In this document: positions 1 to 8,799 of the stretch, in pieces
Position numbering within the stretch: position 1 is the first letter of the stretch
How the letters are laid out: the number at the start of each line of letters is the position of its first letter
NCBI GenBank assembly: GCA_964007475.1
Contig: OZ023273.1
Location: forward strand, 133,232,732-133,296,731
Length of the DNA stretch: 64,000 bases
Origin: Hybos culiciformis
Lineage: Eukaryota; Arthropoda; Insecta; Diptera; Hybotidae
Reading direction: 5' to 3'
Notes under the pieces: model-generated
The model's database searches: none
What the model was told of the DNA's origin: nothing
What the model saw: the letters and a program-made list of their open reading frames with translations, nothing else
Translations under genes and position numbers: made by a program

Positions 1-956
1 ATTTCATCATTTGATAATCACAAAAAATTGAAACAAACAGTATAATTTACATATTTTAAAATAATATTAACTATATTATCTATTTGGTAATATTTTACTA
101 TATACAACTCTATATTTTATTGCATTAAATATATTAAAATCTTTTTATTAAATTATTTTTACATAGTTGTGGTTCTCTTATACCTTTCATTTCAAATGTG
201 TGGCATTGATTTGTTTGGAAACGATCATTTTGTTTTTTTTCTCGTTTTTTTTTTTGTTTTAAATGCTCTAATGAGTCTGCCTTTATTTTTTCATTAAGGT
301 AATATTATATTAAGTTTTTAACTAATATTAATTGTAATAATTGACTTTTTGTTATATTATGAAAATTAATTAAATTTTTTGCACATATTATTAGTAATGG
401 GAAAAGATATTGGGTTAAACATAATCTTTTAAAATTCATGTATTTTATGTTAAAGACAATTTGAAATAAAATAAAAAAATTTGTAAACACAAAAAAAGTA
501 TTGTTTATTTTTAAACATTTCAAAAAAAATGCTCAAGTATTATAATAATAATAATTATTGACGAAGTTTGTGTGCTAGGTTGATAATTCGAGATGAGGAC
601 TGTTTCTTAAGTTTCATGAAAATGGAAAGTGGGAATAATCTATATATGTTTTCAATTTTCACGACCGATCTTAATTCATAACAACCGTGAACGAATCAAA
701 ATATTTTCAACACATTGTACAACTAATTTTGTGAAAAAGAAATAATTAAATACATTTCTAGACAAAAATTCCAATTATGAAAAATTATTTATAAATTAAA
801 TAACTGATTTGTTAGAAATAAAATAGCTGAAAAGTTAAAAAAAAAGAAATAATTTTCATTTTACGTTAACATAACTTTTAATTAAATATCTCAAATTTAC
901 AATTATATTGGACATTATTATTAACATAAAAAAATTATTCAAGATTTTGAACGGAT
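1..956. other. AT-rich intergenic sequence, no gene seen
   Basis: No open frame here has coding character. The longest is a low-complexity minus-strand frame at 305-523 made almost entirely of F, I, L, N and K codons, as expected by chance at this base composition. The right edge is the likely 3' end of the minus-strand gene at 1080-2117: an AATAAA signal, read on the minus strand, occupies 957-962. Confidence 0.6.
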
Positions 957-962
957 TTTATT
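957..962 (-). terminator. Polyadenylation signal (AATAAA, minus strand) of the 1080-2117 gene
   Basis: The plus strand reads TTTATT, which is AATAAA on the minus strand, about 120 bases past the minus-strand stop codon at 1080-1082. The distance suits a short 3' UTR. AATAAA is frequent by chance in sequence this AT-rich, so only the position supports the call. Confidence 0.4.
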
Positions 963-1079
963 ATTATTTTCTCAGTCTTAAATTATTATTTGATTTTTAT
1001 CCAAATAACGCAAAGGCATAATATCTGAGGAATATCAACCGATATTTCATATTCTAATCATGATATTAATCTTACTGAA

Positions 1080-2117
1080 TTACCATGATGGATTAAATTT
1101 ATGAATTATGTCTAGAACTTGCTCATATCTATCATTATTTGGCTTCTGTAAAGGCATCCGTCTGATGCTACAATCTTCCATTTCAAATTTTAAAGGCTCA
1201 ATTGGAGTTAAAAAATCTTTTAAATCTGGAACTGGATCTTTATTACTTTTATTCTGTGCATATTTCACTTTAAATGACTTTTTTAATTCATGATTTGAAG
1301 GCATTAAAATGGAATCATTGACATTAATTGGGGTCAAATCTTTGAATACTTTTTTGTCTAGTGGAAAGTTAAGCTTTTTTGTAACCTAAAATTATAAAGT
1401 AAAAAAAAAAAATTATAAATATATTCTTATGATGCATGCAATTAGTACGACGGTTGAAGCAAATTAATGGCCCAAGATTTAATGATTTGATTAAGATTCA
1501 AAATAGAAATCGATAAGAAATTTATATACTTAATTTGATTCTTCCATTTCGCTCTGTAAATTTTTTCTTGGAAATTGTTTGGGCACTGATTCATTTAGAT
1601 ATAAATCATTTATTATTATAATCCTCCAGTTTGTTTTTGGGAAGGTACCTACATGTTCCTAAGTACCTATAAGTTCTAGATATTTTGATTATTTTACCTC
1701 TTGAGCAAGTGCTTTAGATCGTAGTTCATCTTCACCAGCATTTTTCTTTCTCAATTCATCTTTCCACTTGACGGATAAACTTGTTGAAGAATTAACTTGG
1801 GGTATATGAAATTTTTTCGCATCAACCTTAAATCCTGTTGCGGTAGCGGACATTACGTTTGGAGTTTTATATTTCTTATTTCCAAAATCTAATGCCAAAT
1901 GTTTTGTAACAGCCAAATGTTGATTTGTTGAAGAAATCGGTTTCTCGCATCTTGTCAAAGTTGTTTTACGAATAGCTCCTTTGGTTTTATCAGTTGCGCT
2001 CGTTGCTGATGCCTTTGTTTGCGCCGTTTGCGATTTGTTAACCGATGATCTAGATAGTGAACAACTTCGACGACTATCCAATTCGTTGTTATTGCTCGTT
2101 TTTTGCTTTTGGTACAT
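1080..2117 (-). CDS. Two-exon gene for a basic, Ser/Thr/Lys-rich protein of unknown family
   Basis: I do not recognise this protein with confidence. Exon 1 is 2117-1698 (140 codons from ATG; it ends CAAGAG before donor GTAAAA). The intron is 1697-1386 (312 bases). Exon 2 is 1385-1080 (acceptor ATTTTAG; 101 codons plus TAA). Both junctions are phase 0, giving 241 residues. The first ~90 residues are hydrophilic and rich in S, T, K and N, which looks disordered. The middle is charged (KWKDELRKKNAGEDELRSKA). The C-terminal half carries VPDLKDFLTPIEPLKFEMED, then RRMPLQKP, and ends KFNPSW. There is no signal peptide or membrane segment, so a cytoplasmic or nuclear protein is likely. The P-D-L-x-x-F-x-P-x-x-P-L-x-F-E pattern loosely recalls the acidic C-terminal region of animal securins, and RMPL fits a minimal destruction box, but no KEN box is visible. 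That assignment is only a hypothesis. The gene call is supported by residue composition unlike random AT-rich frames and by phase-matched splice sites. Confidence 0.75.
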
Positions 2118-3179
2118 TTTTATTATATTTCATTTACAATTTTTAATAATTAAATTTTAAACTAAATAAATTTTGTTTTTTATTGATTCTAAAATATAAA
2201 ATTTTGTTTCAAATTCTGTAATCTCTGTATCTGTTTTTTTTTGTTTACGTTTGAGTTTACATTTTTCGCTTTTATCTTCTTTTTATTTTTATGTCATGCC
2301 TGTTTTTCGCTTTTATATATTTTTTATATGCTATGTATTATGCAAGCAATTATATACCTGCTATAAAACGTCATCTATAAGGTAAGTATAATTTTGAACA
2401 AAACTAGTATTCATATAAAATTATGCAGGCATATCACATTAGCAAATACTTGTGGTGTTAAAATGTTAAATTCAATAAAAATATATAAAGAAAGTAGTCT
2501 CTTACCTAAATTATATTTTGTATAACCTTTTTGTATCTGAAATTATATAAATTATACAAATGAATTGAACATCACCTATTATGGGCAGATTCGTGTATAC
2601 AAGGGAATTTTTATTTACGGCGAAGCAACGAGAGATAAAAGAATCAAATGCATTGCTCATGTGTTAAAACGCCCTTAGTTGTTTAATAATAATAACAAAA
2701 ATTAATCAATCAGATGGTTCACAAAAGCAATTCTTAATTAGGTAGGTATAGGTACCTACTAAAACAAATTCTGGCAAAGGTAAATGTAAAATATGTCATA
2801 ATTTAATTGTTACAACTAAAATCGTAATAAACTCAAAAATTACGGGTGATGGTAGTGAAGGGAAACAAAAACTGTTTTTCCATAATTATTTATATTAGGA
2901 TACCTACACACTTCGAATATCAACACTGCCTACACCCCCAACTCAACTCATAATAATACTATAGTTTATGAGAAATTAAAAATTCTGCTCAGTGTCTTAA
3001 GTGTATCCTGAGATCTTTAACTACTTCTGTTTAACTTAATAATTAAAAATAATTGAATGAATATTAATGGTAAGAAATAAAATTACATTTGTTAGCATTT
3101 AGCAAAAGATTGTTTTTTTGACACCATCAAATCTTAAAATTATTCAAGTTCTCTTGAAATTAACCAAAATGTTGGCTGT
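2118..3179. other. Intergenic DNA between the minus-strand gene and the first TIR element
   Basis: This would contain the promoter of the minus-strand gene, but I see no clear TATA box or initiator. It contains short TAGGTACCTAC-type words (around 2740-2760) that recur elsewhere in the window. No coding frame or RNA gene is evident. Confidence 0.5.
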
Positions 3180-3181
3180 TA

Positions 3182-3953
3182 TGCCTTGTTCAGACAACAA
3201 CTAAATCATGATTTCGTAATCGTGATTTGCGTAGATAATCATACTTTGAAAACCTGTGTGAACACGATTATGAACGAAAACAAAAAAAGTAAACAACATG
3301 AAAGCAAACAAAATAAAAACATAAATATTTTTTGCTACTCAAATTTTTTTTGTTTTGTAAATAAAGAAAATATGTCAAAAATAAAAGTCAAAAATAACTA
3401 GGAATGAGTGGAAATGGGTAACATGGATGGTAAAAAACTATAAACTCGTCCCTGAAATTTTTCATGATTTTCGATAATCATGATTTCCGATGACACTTTT
3501 TTGTATGAGCAAATCATAAAAAAAAGAATGATAATCACAAAAAGTAATGCCTTGTTCAGACAACGACTTAATCATGATTTCATAATCATGATTTACGTAG
3601 ATAATCATTCTTTGAAAACGTGTGTGAACGCGATTATGAACGAAAACAAAAAAAGTAAACAACATGAAAGCAAACAAAATAAAAACATAAATATTATTTG
3701 CTACTCAAATTTTTTTTTTGTTTTGTAAATAAAGAAAATATGTCAAAAATAAAAGTCAAAAATAACTAGGAATGAGTGGAAATGGGTAACATGGATGGTA
3801 AAAAACTATAAACTCATCCCTGAAATTTTTCATGATTTTCGATAATCATGATTTCCGATGACACTTTTTTTGTATGAGCAAATCATGGAAAAAAGAATGA
3901 TAATCACAAAAAGTAAGATTATCATGATCAGAGTTCATTGTCTGAACAAGGCA
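3182..3953. mobile_element. Non-autonomous TIR DNA transposon with an internal tandem duplication
   Basis: The left terminus TGCCTTGTTCAGACAA (3182-3197) has its exact inverse TTGTCTGAACAAGGCA at 3938-3953. Each is flanked by TA (3180-3181 and 3954-3955), as expected for Tc1/mariner-type insertion. Inside, a block of about 366 bp occurs twice in tandem: the TGCCTTGTTCAGACAA terminus recurs at 3548, and the copies differ by scattered substitutions. Both copies carry subterminal AATCATGATT palindromes. The short frames seen here on both strands read through the repeat and are not genes. There is no transposase. The overall structure is a MITE that has been tandemly duplicated or into which a second copy inserted at its end. 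Confidence 0.8.
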
Positions 3954-3994
3954 TAAGATTATCATGATAAGATTTCATTGTCTGAACAAGGCAT
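3915..3994. repeat. 40-bp tandem duplication of the element's right terminus
   Basis: The block AGATTATCATGAT..TTGTCTGAACAAGGCAT is present twice, ending at 3954 and 3994, with a few differences. The second right TIR is at 3978-3993. The element therefore has two left termini and two right termini, consistent with nested or aborted transposition events. Confidence 0.8.
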
Positions 3995-4347
3995 TACGTA
4001 CCTTCCCTACCAAATATCTCATATCGTCAGTAAAAGCATTTATTTTGTTGTAGGTATATAAAAGTGGATCAATATGACTTCCTGAACTCCTCAAGTGGCA
4101 GTAAAAAACGTGAGGTAGATGACCGAAGCTGTATCATGTATTTGAGATTTACTTAGTCACGTATTTTTTTTCTGCATGCTAATAACTTAATTCCACTTTC
4201 TTTCACCGCTCAGCAATGGGTTAACAAGAAATAATTTTTTTTTAAAGAACTAAATAAAAATCAGCTGGATCAAATAGATTGAAAACAAAATATTTAGTAC
4301 TACAAAAATAAAATTATTAATAGATAAATGCATATCCAAAAATAATA
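3995..4347. other. Spacer between two MITEs
   Basis: AT-rich sequence with no gene, RNA or repeat that I can identify. Confidence 0.5.
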
Positions 4348-4831
4348 GTGCTTCACCCTTAAAAAAATTTAAAAATTTCAAATTCTGAATTTCAAATTCC
4401 TAATGTATTTTGTTAGTGTAATTTAATGTCAAAAAAAAGTTTTCGGGTGAACACTTTTTTTCACTTTTTTTCATAAATTTCAAATATTAATAACAAAGCT
4501 GCCAGAGTAGGATTTTCTTTCCCTAAATTTAGAGGATTTTATTATATCTGGAAAAAATTATGAACAAAAAATTATTGTACAAGAAAAATCTCAGGAAATT
4601 TGCGGAATTTTTTTCATCTGGCATGTTTTTTTTTTTTGATTTGACAATTAGAATGACAGAACTTGAATTTCAAATTTTTTTTTGTTGTTGTGAATTTCAA
4701 ATACACGCTCTGAGGCGTGTATTTGAAATTCACAACAACAAAAAAAAATTTGAAATTTTACACTAACAAAATACATTAGGAATTTGAAATTCAGAATTTG
4801 AAATTTTTAAATTTTTTTAAGGGTGAAGCAC
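4348..4831. mobile_element. 484-bp fold-back MITE with about 75-bp perfect terminal inverted repeats
   Basis: The sequence beginning GTGCTTCACCCTTAAAAAAA at 4348 returns as its exact reverse complement ending at 4831 (..GGGTGAAGCAC). The arms match for about 75 bases. The flanks are a 5-bp direct repeat TAATA (4343-4347 and 4832-4836), compatible with a TA target duplication plus AT-rich context. Inside is a second perfect hairpin at about 4672-4751, with arms of about 37 bases around the loop TCTGAG. The plus-strand frame at 4560-4766 is a product of these palindromes. No transposase is encoded. Near-perfect arms suggest recent insertion or gene conversion. Confidence 0.85.
4672..4751. repeat. 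Internal perfect hairpin of the MITE
   Basis: GAATTTCAAATACACGC on the left is mirrored by GCGTGTATTTGAAATTC on the right around the hexamer TCTGAG. The complementarity continues outward through a GTTGTTGT / ACAACAAC tract and a T/A run. Confidence 0.85.
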
Positions 4832-5140
4832 TAATATCTTATTTTTTTTCAGGGATAAAACTCGTTTTAAAACTTTGTACTAGCCAAAAATTAGCGCAAT
4901 ATTAATGCTTAGGTATATAAATGTTTCTGATTCAATCAATATACATATACCTAGTTCAATTAATTTTAAATAAAAGACAAATATGAAATTTGTTTTTTAA
5001 TTAATAAAATTGTCTTGACTTTTAATAATAATTGAATGAAAACAACTTCACTTTGAAAATAATCAGTTAATTTATTATTTTTTATTTAAGAAAAAAAATA
5101 TTTTGAATTATTTATTTGCCATAGATATTTAAAAAAAATA

Positions 5141-5173
5141 ATGAATGTCAATAGCGCTTTACACATAAAATGA
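5141..5173 (+). promoter_or_regulatory. 10-codon upstream ORF overlapping the SUN gene start (ATGA)
   Basis: An ATG at 5141 opens a frame encoding MNVNSALHIK that stops with TGA at 5171-5173. That TGA overlaps the SUN-protein ATG at 5170-5172 in an ATGA arrangement. If the transcript starts upstream of 5141, this uORF could limit translation of the main frame or pass ribosomes on by reinitiation. The transcription start is not visible, so function is inferred. Confidence 0.4.
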
Positions 5174-6408
5174 TTTTATGTTGTCGCATTTTAATTATTT
5201 CAATTATCACAGCTTTAATGTATTTTATTATAATGATTCAGGTGTCATCAATAGATAAACTTAACAACAAAATATGTGATTTGGAAAACGATATGCAATA
5301 TATTATGGTAAGTGTAAATTATTATTAAAAAAATTTTAAATTAAAAAAAATTAATTTAATTGAAAGGAAAGCTTCAATAAACGTGGACGGGAAAGTGATG
5401 AGTCAGTCAGTGAAGGGGCAGTCTCCTATAGTAAAAGCAACAAAAATTTACAAAATTGTCCCAAAGAAACAGACGATAAATCTTTAAGCGATGATGACAG
5501 TTACAAGGATTTAGAAAGATTAAAAAATGAAGTACTTGAAATTAAAGAAACTCTTGAACGTCTTGTTGGCACCCTAAACAAAACTGGATTACATTTTTCA
5601 TCGCAAAAACCTCCTATAAATCTGGCTACAGAAGCATTAGGTATGTTTGTTATAATTTAATCTTTTAATAGTACTAGTACTGGTTTTGGTGTAGTTGGAG
5701 CAGTTTCTAAAATAGATACTTTTTTAAATAATTCTAGGAACAAAAATTTTATATGTTGAGGACCAGCAACGTTATAGTTTTTTCGATTGTTTTTTATCAT
5801 CAATATTTGGAATACTAAAATCAACGAATTCCCCTCGAAATATTTTGGTTCCATCAGTAGATCCTGGAAATTGTTATGGCTTCCATGGTACAACCAGTAA
5901 AATTATGATTAAATTACAAAGAAAAGTAAGTTGTTATATTTTTCAAGAAATATTTTCTGCTTGCAAGAACTTTTTTTTTTTATTGTAGACCATTATTGAA
6001 TCTGTTTCAATAGAACACATTCCACAACATATGTCACCTTGGGGAAATATTACAAATGCTCCCAAAGATTTTACTGTTCATGTAAATTTAAAAATAATAA
6101 TAATTTTGTCACAAAGTTTTGCATAGTATTTATTTTATTAGGCTTCTAATTGCTCGGAAACCGAAGAACTTAGATTTCTTGGTGCATTTCAGTATCAAAT
6201 CTCAACTCAACAGACACTGCAGTATTTCTGTGTAACAGAGCAAGAGCATTCCTTTCAGTGCGTTCAATTCACATTTTTAACAAATCACGGGGACGCTTCT
6301 CATACATGTATTTATAGGTAGGTTTACGTTTATTTCTTTTTATTGTGAAAACAACTTATATAATTATATTGCAGGGTAGGAGTTCATGGAAAATTCACTA
6401 GAGATTAG
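5170..6408 (+). CDS. SUN-domain protein, short SPAG4/giacomo-like type (six exons)
   Basis: SUN-domain proteins sit in the inner nuclear membrane and bind KASH peptides in the perinuclear space, forming LINC complexes that link nucleus and cytoskeleton. Exons by phase-matched GT..AG sites: 5170-5307, 5367-5640, 5738-5925, 5989-6081, 6142-6317 and 6375-6408. Introns are 57-97 bases. The product is 300 residues. Residues 3-24 form one hydrophobic transmembrane segment. A polar, acidic linker leads into a probable coiled coil at about 105-130 (DLERLKNEVLEIKETLERLV). The SUN domain occupies about 139-295, with VDPGNCYGF, the EHIP..MSPWGNITNAPKDF strand region and the HTCIYRVGVHG end. C183 and C287 match the conserved intradomain disulfide pair of human SUN2. 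The protein is much shorter than SUN1/2 or Drosophila klaroid and resembles the testis-type SPAG4/SUN3 group, but the exact orthologue is not proven. The start is the first ATG giving the N-terminal membrane anchor. An ATTAAA (6500-6505) and an AATAAA (6606-6611) are possible polyadenylation signals. Confidence 0.92.
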
Positions 6409-6605
6409 TAAAAGTGTATGTGTGTAACATTTGTTGCTAACTTTAATTATTTTATTTGTATTTATATAATTTAATTATTTATTTTAAACTATATAGTTTA
6501 TTAAATAATAATTTTTATTTTTATATTGTGTATCAGGTATAAATATTTTTATAATTATAAGTAAAATTTTATAAAAGTAGTTATTATATGAACAATCACG
6601 TTACA

Positions 6606-6611
6606 AATAAA
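6606..6611 (+). terminator. Possible polyadenylation signal of the SUN gene
   Basis: AATAAA lies about 200 bases past the TAG at 6406-6408. An earlier ATTAAA variant at 6500-6505 is an equally good candidate. Confidence 0.35.
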
Positions 6612-6798
6612 CTGAATAATTTTCTAAAATTTTTTTTTCTATTTCAAATTTAATTGCATTTAATGTATCATTATTTTTGCCCAAATTCCACATCGTTATT
6701 TGATATATATTGTATACAACTAACATGAAAATTTTGAGAGATCATTTCTATCTTTAAAATGGTGCTTTTGCCCTAAAATTCATCTTGTTTTTGGGAAT

Positions 6799-7026
6799 TT
6801 GGGTTACGCTTCTAGTCCCCCTTCAAATTTCAGTGAAATCAACCTTTTACATGAAAACTGCACTTACGCCGAAATGTTGATTATAATTTTAGGTTCATCG
6901 TATGATCTTTATGGCTTGATCATAGCTAAAGTAATTTTTGGAGGAATGTGTTCTGGAATGGAAACCTATTCACAACTAAATTTATCTGAATGCAAAAACT
7001 CAACTGTAAAATATATAAAACTCTGA
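6799..7026 (+). pseudogene. Short open frame with coding-like composition, possible gene relic
   Basis: This frame lacks a good ATG near its start. It encodes about 75 residues with a balanced composition (segments such as GYASSPPSNFSEINLL and AKVIFGGMCSGMETYSQL) rather than the F/I/K/N-rich strings typical of chance frames here. An acceptor-like ATTTTAG occurs at about 6886-6892. I recognise no family. It could be a relic exon, a decayed transposon piece or chance. Confidence 0.2.
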
Positions 7027-8480
7027 AATTGCGACACCATCGGATAAATAAATAATTTAAAATGTTCATGTTAATTTTCTTTAAAATATTGTATCCAAAA
7101 ACCACCTAGGAATGCTCACTGATTATTAGCAAATTGTGACAGAAAAGATACCTGAACAAAAAATTCAGATAGAAATGAAACGCAATGAAAAAGAAACAAA
7201 AAAAATATTTTATGAATATTTTCAGATAGCAAAAAAAAAAAATTAAATTATTATTTTGACATATTTAAAAAATTTTTTTTTACGAAAAATAAATAAAATT
7301 AATATCTTGAATTGAAAATCGGTTTTCACTGTAAGTAGGTAGGTAAATTAGCTGTGATCAAAGCATTATTAGACAATTTATTTTTATAACGTTATAAATG
7401 TTTGATCCCTTTTAAAATCTAGTACTGCAATTGCTCGCAAAAAAAAAAAAAAACATAAATAAATAAAACTCAAAAAATAATAATAAAAAAAGAAATTGAC
7501 ACATTTTTAATTTTATTCTTCAACTTTTCGTGTGTCGCGAAAGTCTCTTTTACTGTTTTTACTCCAACTAAATAAAGTTAGAAGAAAAATAAAATTATTT
7601 AATATTCGAATAGAGAATTCAAAATACTATTAAAAAATAAAATTAAATAAATAAATTAAGCAAGCACTTCTTCTTGAGTTCATAATCTAGAAAATAAAAA
7701 AAATAAAATAAAAATTTCAAATAAAATTGTGTAAAAATTCTACATTTTTGCAAATTTTAATTAAACTGGCTCTAATTAATTTAAATTTATTATTTTTTAA
7801 TTTAAAAGAAAATTTTTTTAATTTTTTCTTAAGTTTTTTAAAAACAACAAAATCATTTGAATTTGAACATCATCATTGTCATCATCATATTAATAAAAAA
7901 GTCAAAAAAAATAAACAAAATTTTAATAAAAATCTAATAATAAAACAAAATAATAAATTTTATCGAATGAAAATAAATTTATTAAAAAAATTTTTAATTA
8001 AATCAACATCATCAGATCATTTTTGTCAAAAATTTATAAAATTTTTGAGTAATATTGTTATAATTTAATTAGAAAATTAAATTAAAAAATAAAAAGAATT
8101 CCTTTTGGATAAAAAAAATTTGGCAACAAACTTAAAATAAAAAATAAGAAAAAACAAATAACCTACTTACACCTACCTACCTACCTTCAGTCTTCTTCAT
8201 CAGAAATAAATTTCTTAAATAATAAAAAAAAAAAAAAAGTAAATAAATTGGTATCAATTTTGTGTGTCAAAATTTTTACATTTTTTTTTAATTGATTCGT
8301 TTTCGTTTTGATAAACTTAAAATAAATAAGTAAGTAAGTTTAAAATCTGAATTGAAATTTGTGGAATCCAACTGACCTTTGACCTACAAAATTATAAATG
8401 CACATTCTATAAATTGCTCAAAAATTAAATTGTAACACAAGCAATATATTCATTAACGAACTAACAATATAGTTCACAAC
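7027..8480. other. A/T-homopolymer-rich intergenic region upstream of the 8.6-kb gene
   Basis: The region is rich in poly-A/poly-T runs. The 113-codon frame at 7727-8068 is dominated by N, K, F, I and L, and contains an HHHCHHH string made by a CAT/CAT repeat at about 7868-7888; I do not treat it as a gene. A CTAC-type tetranucleotide repeat is at 8161-8185. The promoter and 5' leader of the gene starting at 8649 probably fall near the right end. Confidence 0.5.
8161..8185. repeat. Short (CTAC)n-like microsatellite
   Basis: The stretch reads acctacttac acctacctac ctacc. Related words (AGGTAGGTA, AAGTAAGT) recur in the surrounding 7-13 kb. Confidence 0.7.
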
Positions 8481-8484
8481 ACAA

Positions 8485-8489
8485 TCAGT
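8485..8489 (+). promoter_or_regulatory. Possible arthropod initiator (TCAGT)
   Basis: CAATCAGTTTC at about 8482-8492 matches the arthropod initiator core TCAGT and lies about 160 bases before the ATG at 8649. No TATA box or downstream promoter element is clear at the expected spacing, so this is only a candidate start site. Confidence 0.25.
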
Positions 8490-8648
8490 TTCTTTGTGGA
8501 TAAAAATAATAAAAAACAAAAAGTTTTAAACAAAAATCAAGTAAAACTGGCTATTTTCATACAAAGATTATTTAATTTAATTTTGAAATATTGTTTCTTA
8601 ATTTTTGTTGATATTTTTATTAAATTGAGATCAATAAGACAAAATAAA

Positions 8649-8799
8649 ATGGCACCAATTGCAGCTGTCAGTGAAAAAACAAAATTATCAAATGCCAATG
8701 GCAATGGAATAATTTCCAATGGTGGTGATCCAATAACTAGTAATGTCAATAATTCTGATTTAATGGATACCGATTCGTTGGTCAGCTCAACTGTCAACG
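8649..8799 (+). CDS. First coding exon of a plus-strand gene of unknown family (partial)
   Basis: ATG at 8649 is in a favourable context (A at -3, G at +4). It opens 50 codons plus one base, ending at donor G|GTAAGA (exon end 8799, phase 1). The peptide begins MAPIAAVSEKTKLSNANGNG, is rich in N, S, G and D, and ends SLVSSTVNG. It looks like a disordered N-terminus and shows no domain. The frame is open upstream to 8496 without another ATG, so 8649 is the likely start. The donor is followed by a huge intron. The best next exon I can find is the 18-base microexon at 34289-34306, which keeps the frame and gives ..STVN-G-SNGYT-G... Such Asn/Ser/Gly-rich leaders are common in insect regulatory proteins, including RNA-binding proteins and transcription factors, but I do not assign one. 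Confidence 0.65.

Noticed and set aside
3186..3728. Open frames in the duplicated TIR element
   Set aside because: The same frames appear in both copies and on the opposite strand, follow the repeat, and encode no transposase motif.
4560..4766. 68-codon frame in the 4.3-4.8 kb MITE
   Set aside because: It spans the inner hairpin and contains mirrored codons; a palindrome artefact.
7727..8068. 113-codon frame with HHHCHHH
   Set aside because: Composition is dominated by F, I, K, L and N; the His cluster comes from a CAT microsatellite.
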